A DNA stretch of 64,000 bases from Bradyrhizobium barranii subsp. barranii (GCF_017565645.3 NZ_CP086136.1:4199501-4263500); one strand, 5' to 3'. Shown: positions 27,083 through 35,789, numbered from the stretch's first letter. Numbers and translations: made by a program. Notes: generated from the sequence alone by a model not told the origin.

Positions 27083-29238
27083 GCCAATGCCTCGAGCGCC
27101 GGACGCCGGCGATCACGCCGCCGTTGCAACCAGCCGATCACGGCCATCGCGACCTTGGATTTGAACCTGTCCCAGCCGGTCGGATTGTGAATGACGTCCG
27201 CGCGATAGAACGAGGGGCAGAGCACGGCGGCCTCGGAGACCTCGCCGCAATTGCCGCAGCCGACGCAGGAATTGTCGATCGCGGCAACGGGATCGTCGCG
27301 CAGGGGATCGTCAAGCTGCTTCACCGAAAGCGACGGGCAGCCCGAGAGCCGGATGCAGGCATGGTCGCCGGTGCAGACGTCCTCGTCGACACCGAAGCGC
27401 TCCTTGACGGTGCGCACTCCGTCCTTGATGGCCTTGTTGATCTGCGGCTTCACGCGGCGCTGCTTGTTGAGCATGCATTCGGAGGAGGCGACGATGACCT
27501 TGGGGCCTTCCTCCTTGGTCGTCAGCGCTTCCTTCAGCGTGTCGCGCATCTTGCCGACATCATAGGTGCGGTCGAGTTGGCGCACCCACTGGCCGCCGAT
27601 GCCCTTCACGGCCTTGACGATCGAATTGTTGGTGTCTCGCCGCTTGTTGGTCGCGCGCGACGACAGAATGTCCTGACCGCCGGTCGCCGAGGTGTAGAAA
27701 TTATCGACGATGACGAAAACGCCGTCGTGCTTGTTGAACACGGCGTTGCCGATGCCGCTGGTCAGTCCGTTGTGCCAGAAGCCGCCGTCGCCCATCACCG
27801 CGATCGAGCGTTTGTCGGCCTTGACGTTGAAGGCCGAGGTCGAGGCCGGGCCAAGGCCGAAGCCCATGGTGGTCGCGCCGATATTGAAGGGCGGCAGGAT
27901 CGAGAACAGATGGCAGCCGATGTCGGCCGAGACATGATGCTGGCCGAGCTCTTCCTCGACGAGCTTCATGGCGGCGAAGATCGGCCGCTCCGGGCACCCG
28001 GTGCAGAGCCCGGGCGGGCGCGCCGGCACAACCTGCTTCAGCTTTTCGACCGCGGGGTGATTGAGCACGGGAACGGCGTCCGGCGCCGGCGGCCGGTTGC
28101 CGAGCAGCCGCGGCTCGGTCTTCTCCAGGAAGTCCCGGACGCCGCCGAGCAGAACCTGCGCGGTGTAGTCGCCGCCCATCGGCAACACGTCCTTGCCGTG
28201 GATGCGCGCCTGGATGTCCCTGCGGCGCAGCACGGTGTTGATCGCCTGCTCCAGATATTCCGGCTGGCCTTCCTCGACGATCAGGACGGCGTCCTTGTCG
28301 ACGCAGAACTCCGCGACCTCGGTGTCGATCACGGGGTAGGTGACGTTCATGACGTAGAGCGGAACCTGCGTGTTGCCGTAGGCATCCGACAGCCCGAGAT
28401 ATTGCAGCGCGCGGATCACGTTGTTGTACATGCCGCCCTGCATGATGATGCCGACCTTGCCCTGCTTCGGCCCCATCCATTCATTCAGCTTGTTGTCCCG
28501 GATGAAGCCGATCGCCGCGGGCATCCGCGTCTTGATCTTCTCCTGCTCGTGCTCATAGGCCGCCGGCGGCAGCACGATGCGGTTGACGTCGCGCCTGGGG
28601 TTGTTGAGAGCGTCCTTGATGGTGTGTGCCGGCTTGACGTTGTCCTTGCAGGCGAAGCTGCCGTGCATGTGACAGGCGCGGACGCGGACCTCGAGCATCA
28701 CGGGCGTGTTCGAGAATTCGGAGAGCTCAAAGCCCTTCTCGATCAGATTGACGATGCACTCATGATCGGGGCGGGGATCGAGCAGCCACATCTGCGATTT
28801 CATCGCGAAGGCGTGGGTGCGCTCCTGCATGATGGAGGAGCCTTCGCCATAGTCCTCGCCGACGATGATCATGGTGCCGCCCGTGACGCCGCCCGAGGCG
28901 AGATTGGCGAGCGCGTCGGAGGCGACGTTGGTGCCGACCGTCGACTTCCACGCAACCGCGCCGCGCAGGGGATACATCACCGAGGCCGACAGCATCGCCG
29001 CCGCGGCCGCTTCGTTGGCGGAGCTCTGGAACACGACGCCGAGATCGTCGAGCACGTCCTTGGCGTCGGCGAGCACGTCCATCAGGTGCGAGATCGGCGA
29101 GCCCTGGTAGCCGCCGACATAGGCGACGCCGGATTGCAGCAGCGCCTTGGTGATGGCGAGGATGCCTTCGCCGCGGAACGTATCGCCATCGCCGAGCCGG
29201 AGATCCTCGACTTCGCGAGCAAAAGACCGTTCAGCCAT
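27079..29238 (-). CDS. iorA: Indolepyruvate ferredoxin oxidoreductase subunit alpha
   Basis: A 719-residue thiamine-diphosphate enzyme subunit. The N-terminal pyrimidine-binding domain (GYQGSPISHLMDVL) is followed by the linker domain and the pyrophosphate-binding domain with VMGDGGFWHNGLTSGIGNAV. The C-terminus carries a Cys cluster, SCVGCGNCGEVSEAAVLCP, for an iron-sulfur centre, plus further Cys in VCTGDHACIRLSGCPSL. GGAAGG lies before the ATG. The promoter region has the element at 29251-29270, matching the dioxygenase promoter. It divides divergently from the gentisate dioxygenase operon. Confidence 0.92.
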   Translation of the reverse strand: MAERSFAREVEDLRLGDGDTFRGEGILAITKALLQSGVAYVGGYQGSPISHLMDVLADAKDVLDDLGVVFQSSANEAAAAAMLSASVMYPLRGAVAWKSTVGTNVASDALANLASGGVTGGTMIIVGEDYGEGSSIMQERTHAFAMKSQMWLLDPRPDHECIVNLIEKGFELSEFSNTPVMLEVRVRACHMHGSFACKDNVKPAHTIKDALNNPRRDVNRIVLPPAAYEHEQEKIKTRMPAAIGFIRDNKLNEWMGPKQGKVGIIMQGGMYNNVIRALQYLGLSDAYGNTQVPLYVMNVTYPVIDTEVAEFCVDKDAVLIVEEGQPEYLEQAINTVLRRRDIQARIHGKDVLPMGGDYTAQVLLGGVRDFLEKTEPRLLGNRPPAPDAVPVLNHPAVEKLKQVVPARPPGLCTGCPERPIFAAMKLVEEELGQHHVSADIGCHLFSILPPFNIGATTMGFGLGPASTSAFNVKADKRSIAVMGDGGFWHNGLTSGIGNAVFNKHDGVFVIVDNFYTSATGGQDILSSRATNKRRDTNNSIVKAVKGIGGQWVRQLDRTYDVGKMRDTLKEALTTKEEGPKVIVASSECMLNKQRRVKPQINKAIKDGVRTVKERFGVDEDVCTGDHACIRLSGCPSLSVKQLDDPLRDDPVAAIDNSCVGCGNCGEVSEAAVLCPSFYRADVIHNPTGWDRFKSKVAMAVIGWLQRRRDRRRPALEALA

Positions 29239-29250
29239 TGCACCTTCCAG

Positions 29251-29270
29251 AAATATGCGATAGCATACGT
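29251..29270. promoter_or_regulatory. Candidate MarR operator between ior and gentisate operons
   Basis: AAATATGCGATAGCATACGT contains the inverted arms TATGC and GCATA, and shares AAATATGC-A----CATA with the element at 19131-19150. ACATGT follows at 29273-29278. It lies 12 bp upstream of the iorA ATG on one side and in the leader of the plus-strand operon on the other, so it could control both. Confidence 0.55.
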
Positions 29271-29365
29271 TTACATGTGAAGTAAGTCAACGCCGCGCCA
29301 TGCTATCACGCTTGCGGACCTCTGCTCCGGCAAGGCGATCATGAGCTAGCGACAGGGTAGGGCCA

Positions 29366-29620
29366 ATGCTGAAGCTGCCTCGCTTTAGAGCCGCCGCCGT
29401 CCAGGCTTCACCTGTCTATCTCAACCCGGGCGCGACAGCCGACAAGGCGGCTTCACTGGTCCGTGAAGCCGCAGCCAATGCACGACATCATCAGGCGCTA
29501 CAACCGGTTCGACATCTTCGATCTGCGGGTCGATCGCCGTCGGCCGGCGCCGCTTGGCAAATCGGAACGAGAGTTCGGGACGCGTCGCGTCAACGGTGCC
29601 AAAGGGCAGGACTTGGAGGA
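29366..29620 (+). pseudogene. Nitrilase remnant with a large internal deletion
   Basis: The frame from 29366 starts MLKLPRFRAAAVQASPVYL and runs to EAAANAR, which is the N-terminal strand and helix of nitrilases (FRAAAVQAAPV...EAAANGAEL). At about 29470 the matching phase changes: the +1 frame from 29463 reads MHDIIRRYNRFDIFDLRVD, resembling the GHYxRPDVFxLxVNR end of nitrilases. The roughly 250 residues between, including the catalytic Glu, Lys and Cys, are absent. I infer an internal deletion that left both ends. It lies directly upstream of the gentisate dioxygenase gene. Confidence 0.55.
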
Positions 29621-29624
29621 TAGG

Positions 29625-30731
29625 ATGCGCGAAAACATCGTCGGTCGGGCCAATGTCGAGGACACCCCCGAGCTTAAGGCCTATTACAAGGACCTCGAGA
29701 AGTACGAAGCCGGCGCGCTGTGGACGGTCGCCAACAAGATCGAGCCGTGGGCGCCGCAATCGGCCTCCGTTCCCGTGCTCTGGCGCTACAACGATCTGCG
29801 CGAGCACGTGCTGCGCTCGGTCGAGCTGGTCTCGCCGGAGAAGGCCGGGCGGCGGGTGATCTACCTCAACAATCCCGGCCGCCGCGACGTGTCGGCCGCG
29901 GTCGGTTGGCTTTATTCGGGATTGCAGGTGATGCATCCCGGCGAGGTCGCAACCGCGCACGCGCACTCGGCTTCAGCCCTGCGCTTCATCATGGAGGGTT
30001 CGGGCGCCTACACCATCGTCGACGGGCACAAGATGACGCTGGGGGCGCGGGATTTCGTGCTCACGCCGAACGGAACCTGGCACGAGCATGGCGTCGAAGG
30101 CAACGGCTCGGTGTGCATCTGGCAGGACGGCCTGGACATCCCGCTGGTCAACGCGCTGGAGGCGAATTTTTTCGCGGTCCATCCCAAGGTGCAACAGGAA
30201 GACTCCGGCTATCCCGTGGACGACATGACCAAGACCTGGGGCAATCCCGGGCTTCGGCCGGCGGATTCGAAATGGTCGAAGGGCTATTCCCCGATGTTCA
30301 AATACGAGTGGGAGCCGACCTACGAGTCCTTGCGCAAATATGCCGCCGCGACCGACGGTTCGCCCTATGACGGCATTCTCATGAACTACGTCAATCCGAT
30401 CTCTGGCGGACACGTGATGCAGACGATCGGCGCGAGCATGCAGCTGCTGCGGCCGGGCGAGAAGACGAAGTCGCATCGGCACACCGGCAGCTTCATCTAC
30501 CAGGTCGCCAAGGGGCGCGGCTATTCGATCATCGCCGGCCAGCGTTTCGAGTGGCAGGAGCGCGACATCTTCTGCGTTCCCTCCTGGGCCTGGCATGAGC
30601 ACGGCAACGCCTCGAGCAGCGAGGACGCCTGCCTGTTCTGCTTCAACGATCTGCCCGTCATCGAGAGTCTCGGCTTCTACCGGGAAGAGGCCTATGGCGA
30701 CAACGCCGGCCATCAGCCAGTCGCGGCCTGA
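29625..30731 (+). CDS. Gentisate 1,2-dioxygenase-like bicupin
   Basis: A 368-residue bicupin ring-cleavage dioxygenase of the gentisate/1-hydroxy-2-naphthoate/salicylate dioxygenase family. The iron site in the first cupin shows TAHAHSASALRFIMEGSG; the second cupin has SHRHTGSFIYQVAKGRG. It would open gentisate to maleylpyruvate. GGAGGA at 29615-29620 supports the start at 29625; the open frame upstream comes from the nitrilase remnant and gives a non-family extension. It heads the operon with the FAA hydrolase, thioesterase and EthD-like genes. Confidence 0.85.
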   Translation: MRENIVGRANVEDTPELKAYYKDLEKYEAGALWTVANKIEPWAPQSASVPVLWRYNDLREHVLRSVELVSPEKAGRRVIYLNNPGRRDVSAAVGWLYSGLQVMHPGEVATAHAHSASALRFIMEGSGAYTIVDGHKMTLGARDFVLTPNGTWHEHGVEGNGSVCIWQDGLDIPLVNALEANFFAVHPKVQQEDSGYPVDDMTKTWGNPGLRPADSKWSKGYSPMFKYEWEPTYESLRKYAAATDGSPYDGILMNYVNPISGGHVMQTIGASMQLLRPGEKTKSHRHTGSFIYQVAKGRGYSIIAGQRFEWQERDIFCVPSWAWHEHGNASSSEDACLFCFNDLPVIESLGFYREEAYGDNAGHQPVAA

Positions 30732-30774
30732 CGTCCCCGCACAGAATTCAACCGAAAGAGCCGGATAAAGCTTC

Positions 30775-31669
30775 ATGCGCCTTGTTACCTACACCTTGGG
30801 CTCCAGTGGTGCCCGCCTCGGGGTCCTCGTTGACGGATTGGTCGTGGACGTCGAGCACCTCGGTGCGTCGCATGGCTTTGCATGGCCGAGCGACATGTTG
30901 TCGTTCATCGACAACAGCGTGACGCTGCTGCCGGCGCTGAAGGAGCGTCTGGACGATGCCGATGGACGCTTGCCGGCCGGCTCCGCCGTTCCGCTCGAGG
31001 ACGTGAAGCTGCAGGCCCCGATCCCGCGGCCCCGCAAGAACATTTTTGGCATCGGGCTGAACTACCGTGCGCATGTGGCGGAGTCCGCCAAGAGCCTGGA
31101 CACGGACAAGGATCTGCCGAAGCAGCCGGTCGTCTTCTCCAAGCCGCCGACCTCTGTGATCGGTCCGGGTGGTGCAATCCAGCATAATGCGAAGATGACG
31201 CAGCAACTCGACTGGGAAGTCGAGCTCGCCGTCATCATCGGCAAGACCGCAACCCGCATCGCGACCGACAAGGCGATGGACCACGTCTTCGGCTATTCGG
31301 TGATGATCGACATCTCCGCGCGCGACAATCGCCGCGCCGGCCAGTGGATCTTCTCCAAGGGCATGGACACCTACGCGCCGTTCGGCCCCTGCATCGTGAC
31401 GGCGGACGAGATTCCCGACCCTGTGGCTGACCAAGAACGGGGTCATGAAGCAGGACTCCAATACCAAATACATGATCTTCGACATCCCGGTCCTGATATC
31501 GGATATTTCATCGGGCATGACGCTGGAGCCGGGCGACATCATCGCTACGGGAACGCCGGAAGGCGTCGGAGCCGGCAGGACTCCCCAGGAATGGCTGTGG
31601 CCGGGCGACGTGATCGAAGCGGGGGTCGACGGCGTCGGTGTCATCAGGCATCCGGTCGTTGCGATCTGA
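30775..31669 (+). pseudogene. FAA hydrolase (fumarylpyruvate hydrolase-like), frameshifted
   Basis: A fumarylacetoacetate-hydrolase-family gene in two frames. The first reads from MRLVTYTLGSSGARLGVLVD through KNIFGIGLNYRAHVAES, DWEVELAVIIGK and DISARDNRRAGQWIFSKG to ADEIPDP at 31420. The second, one base on, continues LWLTKNGVMKQDSNTKYMIF and ends with GDIIATGTPEGVG and GVIRHPVVAI at 31666. Homologues have about four residues (like HNLR) between these parts, so a deletion near 14 nt at 31420 explains the shift. Intact, it would hydrolyse the product of the dioxygenase. A sequencing error is possible but less likely for such a length. Confidence 0.85.
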
Positions 31670-32106
31670 TGGCGTCGTTCTCGTTCGATCGCGAGCTGAG
31701 ATTCGGAGACTGCGATCCCTCGGGGATCGCGTACTTCCCGTCCTACCTGAACATCCTCAACGGGGTCGTCGAAGACTTCTGGGCGAGAATTGGATTTCCA
31801 TGGCCGGAGCTGATCACGGTCCGGAGGATCGGGACGCCCACGGTGCATCTGTCCTGCGACTTTTCCCGGCCGTCGATGTTCGGCGACCTCCTGACGTTCA
31901 ACTTGCATATCAGCCGGGTCGGCGGATCGTCGATCCATTTGGAGCATGTCGTCTCCGGCGCGAACGGCATGCGCTGGCGCGCCCGCCAGATCCTGGCCGC
32001 GACGTCGCTGGTGGATCACCATGCGATCCCGTGGCCGGATGACATTCGCGCCGCGCTGATGGCGCATGTGAGCGCGGGCGAGGGCGCTGAGGCAAGGCCC
32101 GCATGA
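31669..32106 (+). CDS. 4-hydroxybenzoyl-CoA thioesterase-like hotdog protein
   Basis: A 145-residue hotdog-fold thioesterase. The N-terminal RFGDCDPSGIAYFPSYLNI is the active-site signature of the 4HBT subgroup, with the Asp of DPSGI as the expected catalytic residue. The ATG overlaps the stop of the FAA hydrolase second frame (TGATG). It probably releases CoA from an aromatic acyl-CoA, consistent with the CoA ligase in the island. Confidence 0.88.
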   Translation: MASFSFDRELRFGDCDPSGIAYFPSYLNILNGVVEDFWARIGFPWPELITVRRIGTPTVHLSCDFSRPSMFGDLLTFNLHISRVGGSSIHLEHVVSGANGMRWRARQILAATSLVDHHAIPWPDDIRAALMAHVSAGEGAEARPA

Positions 32107-32852
32107 TCTCGCTGTTCATGACATTCGCCGATCCGGCAGGCGAACGGCGAATTCATCCTGACGAGGTTGACGCCGTGGCGGAGCTGGTCGGATCGATCCC
32201 TGACACGACCGAGGGCCTGCTGTTCACGCCGCTCGAGGAGTCCGTCGATCATCCCTACAAGGCCGATGGCTCCGGCCCGGTGTTTGCGCTTCAACTCCGG
32301 TTTCCGGACCTGCTCGCCTGCGAGGCGGCAATGGACCGCGGTGGCATCCTTGCCGGTCTCGCGACGGGGGCCGGACTGGCGAGCCTCACCGGCTTGGACG
32401 TCACGCACCAGGTCATGCTGACGCGCGCGTTTCCCGTCGATGCCGCCGAACATCCGCCAGGCACGACCACTCCGTGCAGCTACCTCGTGCACTATCCCGG
32501 CCCGGCCGAGGACATGAACGCCTGGAACCTGCACTATCTGGAGCACCATCCATCGATCATGCGAACCTTCCCGGCCGTTCGCCAGATCGAGATCTACACC
32601 CGGATCGATTGGGTCGACCGGCTGCCGTCGCAGCGCGTCGAGCACATGCAGCGCAACAAGCTGGTGTTCGACAGCCCGCAAGCCCTCGCGCACGCGCTCG
32701 GCTCCGACGTGATCAGGCGCATGCGCGCGGACTTCGTCCAGTTCCCGCCATTCGCAGGCGGCAACAAGCATTTTCCGATGCTGACGCGGGTGGTTCGACC
32801 CGGGTACTCAAGAACCGAGAGTGCGGGAAATAGCCGGGGCGTGCACCCATAA
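32103..32852 (+). CDS. EthD-like dimeric alpha/beta barrel protein
   Basis: A 249-residue protein that appears to contain two ferredoxin-like barrel repeats, the second with SYLVHYPGPAEDMNAWNLHY and a following HHPSIMRTFPAVRQIEIYTR segment typical of EthD-type domains. Such proteins are often accessory or ring-modifying in catabolic operons. It overlaps the thioesterase stop by ATGA and is the last gene of the operon. The enzymatic role is not known. Confidence 0.6.
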   Translation: MISLFMTFADPAGERRIHPDEVDAVAELVGSIPDTTEGLLFTPLEESVDHPYKADGSGPVFALQLRFPDLLACEAAMDRGGILAGLATGAGLASLTGLDVTHQVMLTRAFPVDAAEHPPGTTTPCSYLVHYPGPAEDMNAWNLHYLEHHPSIMRTFPAVRQIEIYTRIDWVDRLPSQRVEHMQRNKLVFDSPQALAHALGSDVIRRMRADFVQFPPFAGGNKHFPMLTRVVRPGYSRTESAGNSRGVHP

Positions 32853-32896
32853 ATTCAGATTGGTCGGCGGAGCTAACGTGCGCGCCACGTTATCGG

Positions 32897-33397
32897 TCAC
32901 CTGCGTCCGAACAGGCCTCCCACCACGCCGCCAATCAGTCCACCGGGACCGCCCCCACTGTGCTGATGGCGAGCACCCGTGCGACGACGGGCCGGACGGT
33001 CGTCATCGGATTTGTCGCTGCCCTTGAAGCTGGCATGCGCCGCCGAGGCGGACTCGGTCAGTAGCGCCTGATGCTGCAGCGGGTTTAGGAAGCCTGTCCT
33101 GGGATAGCCGTGTGCCGCCTGCCAGCGCGCGATGACGGCGCGGGTCGACCCGTCGAACTGTCCGTTGACCTTGGTGTCGAAACCGAGACCGGTCAGCCGG
33201 CGCTGTACGTCGCGACGCTTTCCCTTGTTGAGGCCGATCTGATCTTCGGTTTCCTGATTTGCCTCGCCGGCAACGATCGTTGGATCGACGGATGCGATCA
33301 GCTCACGGTCGGTCGTGCTCGGACCCGCCGCGGCAGCATTTGCACCGACGAGAATTCCCAAGACTGATAATGCAAGGATGAAGACACGCAATGGCAT
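32897..33397 (-). CDS. Secreted peptidoglycan-binding-domain protein
   Basis: A 166-residue protein with an N-terminal signal peptide (MPLRVFILALSVLGILVGAN, cleavage after AAAA) and a PG_binding_1 domain: KRRDVQRRLTGLGFDTKVNG followed by FDGSTRAVIARWQAAHG. The C-terminus is basic then Gly-rich (GGLIGGVVGGLFGRR). It probably acts in the periplasm at the cell wall. A GTG at 33436 would extend the N-terminus by 13 residues. Confidence 0.8.
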   Translation of the reverse strand: MPLRVFILALSVLGILVGANAAAAGPSTTDRELIASVDPTIVAGEANQETEDQIGLNKGKRRDVQRRLTGLGFDTKVNGQFDGSTRAVIARWQAAHGYPRTGFLNPLQHQALLTESASAAHASFKGSDKSDDDRPARRRTGARHQHSGGGPGGLIGGVVGGLFGRR

Positions 33398-33980
33398 ATT
33401 CTTCGCTGATCTTAAGTCTGATTTCGCGTTGAACACCTGTATCGGTTCAAATGCACCGCTGTGACACTCAAACTTCCGTCGGTGTCCAAATCAAAGGTCA
33501 ACTCCGGGTTCCGTCGCTGGCAACTGTTTCAGAGGTCACTTGTTCCTTGGTAGGCGTGGATTGTTACACTGCCTTGCTCTGAGACTGCCTAACGGGAAGG
33601 ACAATCGGCGCCCCCGCTTTGGGCTATTCGGCTTCAATGTTCGCCGAGTACGCCCGGGCGATAATCTCTATCGCCTGCCGGGCGTGCGAACTCCGGCCGC
33701 TTGCGCATCCGGTGCATGCGCTTGGACACAGGATCTGAAACGGGAAGCGGGTGGTTGCTCGCTTTGAGGCGCCCAAGCCGACGCTGAATGTGGCATTAGA
33801 AGCAACATTAAAAGTGCTGCTCTCGACAAGCGCCCCAATTGTCGGAACAAGCATTGCTTTGGAGCAAGCTATTTGGACCAAAATGAAGGAGTCATGTCAG
33901 CTTCGGGTCACGTGTGGGCGTTGCAGGATCGAGTGCTAAAGTCGGCTTTCGGCGTCGTGGGCGATGGCGATCCCCGCGAA
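33398..33980. other. Gene-poor stretch with one dispersed repeat
   Basis: No convincing gene is present. Short open frames on both strands (for example 33751-33939 plus and 33624-33881 minus) overlap each other and lack domains. One copy of the dispersed MSxxGQK-type repeat lies at 33894-33912. Confidence 0.5.
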
Positions 33981-34373
33981 CTATGGGGGCGGCAAATCGA
34001 GGCCGTTGGGTAGCCTGATCCAAAGAACGGTTTGCTCGTCTGGGGAATGACGAGACAGATGGCCCTTTCCGTGTGTGTCCTCCACCAACACGAACTCGCC
34101 CGCAGAGACGTGCCGCACCTCGCCGTCGCTCGTCTCGTATTCGACCGCGCCAGTCAGTCTGACAGTCAATACCCGCGCTGGAACGGTGTGCCACTCAACC
34201 TGTCGCATACCGGCAGGGATTTGAGTAACCTCCATGCTTGACGCGAGATAGCGCTGGGACACCTGAAACGGCTTGGCACCGGGAGCGACGGTCAACTTTG
34301 CCGTCATGGGGATTTCCACTTCACCGAAGTGAGATTCACCGTCCGGGGTTGCGTATATCCGAAGACACTTCAT
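33981..34373 (-). CDS. Cupin-domain protein
   Basis: A 130-residue single-domain cupin-like protein with RVLTVRLTGAVEYETSDGEV and AGEFVLVEDTHGKGHLSRH, matching the two conserved cupin motifs in spacing, though the first has no HxH pair, only WHTVPAR. AAGGTGA precedes the ATG. The family includes many hypothetical proteins; function is unknown. Confidence 0.7.
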   Translation of the reverse strand: MKCLRIYATPDGESHFGEVEIPMTAKLTVAPGAKPFQVSQRYLASSMEVTQIPAGMRQVEWHTVPARVLTVRLTGAVEYETSDGEVRHVSAGEFVLVEDTHGKGHLSRHSPDEQTVLWIRLPNGLDLPPP

Positions 34374-34645
34374 CGGCTGTCACCTTTTGGCTCGCCAGCG
34401 CAAACAAGACCACCCTACCATGACCGCGGCGAGGGTGATCGCGGCTCTGACGGGTTGGTCCGCTACGGGCGACGGCCCGCTTCGGGCCAAAAGCCGCCAT
34501 CCCCGCCAAATGCGGTTTGTTCTTACGGGGCCCCCGGGCGACGTCCGAGGCCGTATCGCGTCGTATCAGCGCCGACATCCTGATGCTAGATTTCACAACG
34601 GCGGGGAGCAGCTGCTTCCTGCTTCAGACCGAACAGGAGGACGAT

Positions 34646-34861
34646 ATGCCTGATAGCGTCTACAAGGTCATTGAACTGATCGGTACCAGCAGTGACTCAT
34701 GGGAGAAGGCGGCCGCCAATGCGGTCGGGCAAGCTGCAAAAACTCTCCGGGATCTTCGCATTGCAGAGGTCGTCAAGCTCGATATGCAACTGGATGAGAA
34801 GGGAAACATAGAGGCCTATCGCGCCAAGCTCAACGTCTCGTTCAAGTTCGAGGGGTCCTGA
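34646..34861 (+). CDS. Dodecin family flavin-binding protein
   Basis: A 71-residue dodecin: VYKVIELIGTSSDSWEKAAA with the ASxTIRDLR-like segment AAKTLRDLRIAEVVKLDM and the final YRAKLNVSFKFE strand. Dodecins form hollow dodecamers that store flavins. The Trp of DSWEKA is the aromatic residue that stacks on the flavin. AGGAGG at 34635-34640 fixes the start. A strong hairpin follows the stop. Confidence 0.9.
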   Translation: MPDSVYKVIELIGTSSDSWEKAAANAVGQAAKTLRDLRIAEVVKLDMQLDEKGNIEAYRAKLNVSFKFEGS

Positions 34862-34869
34862 GCCTCGGC

Positions 34870-34896
34870 ACCTCGCCCCCGCTTGCGGGGCGAGGT
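34870..34896 (+). terminator. GC-rich hairpin after the dodecin gene
   Basis: A perfect 10-bp stem, ACCTCGCCCC with GGGGCGAGGT, encloses a 7-base loop nine bases after the dodecin stop. There is no run of T after it, so it may act as a weak intrinsic terminator or as an mRNA-stabilising hairpin. Confidence 0.6.
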
Positions 34897-35005
34897 TGGC
34901 TCACTGAAGAAAGGCGCGCGGCCATTCGGGAAGCAGCGCCCTGGTCCGACCGGGAGCCGGTATGCTTTGATGCGTGGGACGGGAACTGCAACGCGTGGTG
35001 GCCTC

Positions 35006-35311
35006 ATGTACATCGTCATTCGCAAGTACACCAGGGTTCGTTCGGTCGCGGACGCTGCTCGCCGCGCCAAGAGCGGCGTCGGTCAGATCCTGAAGCAATC
35101 GCACGGATTCAGATCTTACTACGTGCTGGATGGGGGCGACGGCGTTGGTGTCGCCGTGATGATATTCGAGGACCGCGAAAGCGCCAATGCAGCGAACGCC
35201 AGGATAATGGAGTTTATTCAAGCAAGTCTGCATGACCTCGATCTCGGGGATCCCGAAATCACTGCCGGCGAAGTGTTGGTAAATATAGAACCTGATGCGT
35301 CCTCGGCATGA
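35006..35311 (+). CDS. Hypothetical ABM-like (dimeric barrel) protein
   Basis: A 101-residue protein starting MYIVIRKYTRVRSVADAARR with QILKQSHGFRSYYVLDGGDG and MIFEDRESANAANARIMEFI. The pattern is like antibiotic-biosynthesis-monooxygenase-type ferredoxin-fold proteins, often small stress proteins. An upstream ATG at 34972 would add eleven residues. Function unknown. Confidence 0.6.
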   Translation: MYIVIRKYTRVRSVADAARRAKSGVGQILKQSHGFRSYYVLDGGDGVGVAVMIFEDRESANAANARIMEFIQASLHDLDLGDPEITAGEVLVNIEPDASSA

Positions 35312-35462
35312 AGTATTCGTAAACGCCGCCAGTTGCGTGGGGGGCGGCCCCTGCCGCTGCCGTCGATCTGGTCGCCGTCGCGCAGGAGCGATCGCGCCCT
35401 GGACATCCGGATGTCGTCGGTCAGGAATATTCGACTGCGCATGCTTTTCGAGGAGTAACAAC

Positions 35463-35642
35463 ATGAGGCAACACGATTTCGAAGCATTTTTCATCACAGC
35501 GCCCGTCTGGACGCCGCTCGTAGCTATGGGCACCGCGATGCCGCCCCGAGATCCTGATGAAGACGAGGAGGACGACGAGGGCGACGAAGAGGAGGATGAA
35601 GCCGACGAGCCGGCGGTCGTACGCGAGCCGGATGAAGACTAG
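35463..35642 (+). CDS. Small protein with a highly acidic C-terminal tail
   Basis: A 59-residue protein: an N-terminal MRQHDFEAFFITAPVWTPLV followed by a tail made almost entirely of Asp and Glu with a few Ala and Pro. GAGGAG at 35449-35454 lies eight bases before the ATG, which supports translation. Low-complexity acidic tails can bind metals or basic partners, but nothing specific can be said. No family recognised. Confidence 0.6.
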   Translation: MRQHDFEAFFITAPVWTPLVAMGTAMPPRDPDEDEEDDEGDEEEDEADEPAVVREPDED

Positions 35643-35789
35643 GCCGTGAACCCATAAAGTAGGGAGGACCGGCGCTGCATGATGCCGAGTATTCAACCTT
35701 GTGCATATCGTGTCAGCGCGATAGCAGCAGGTGTGGAAATCTCGCTCCTGCGAATTAAGGCACTTAAGCCAACGTAAGGACGCTCAAGT

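Noticed and set aside
27034..29280. A 748-codon open frame antisense to iorA
   Set aside because: It is Arg/Ala/Gly-rich with no domain, and is the mirror of a well-matched iorA gene. Long antisense frames are expected in GC-rich DNA.
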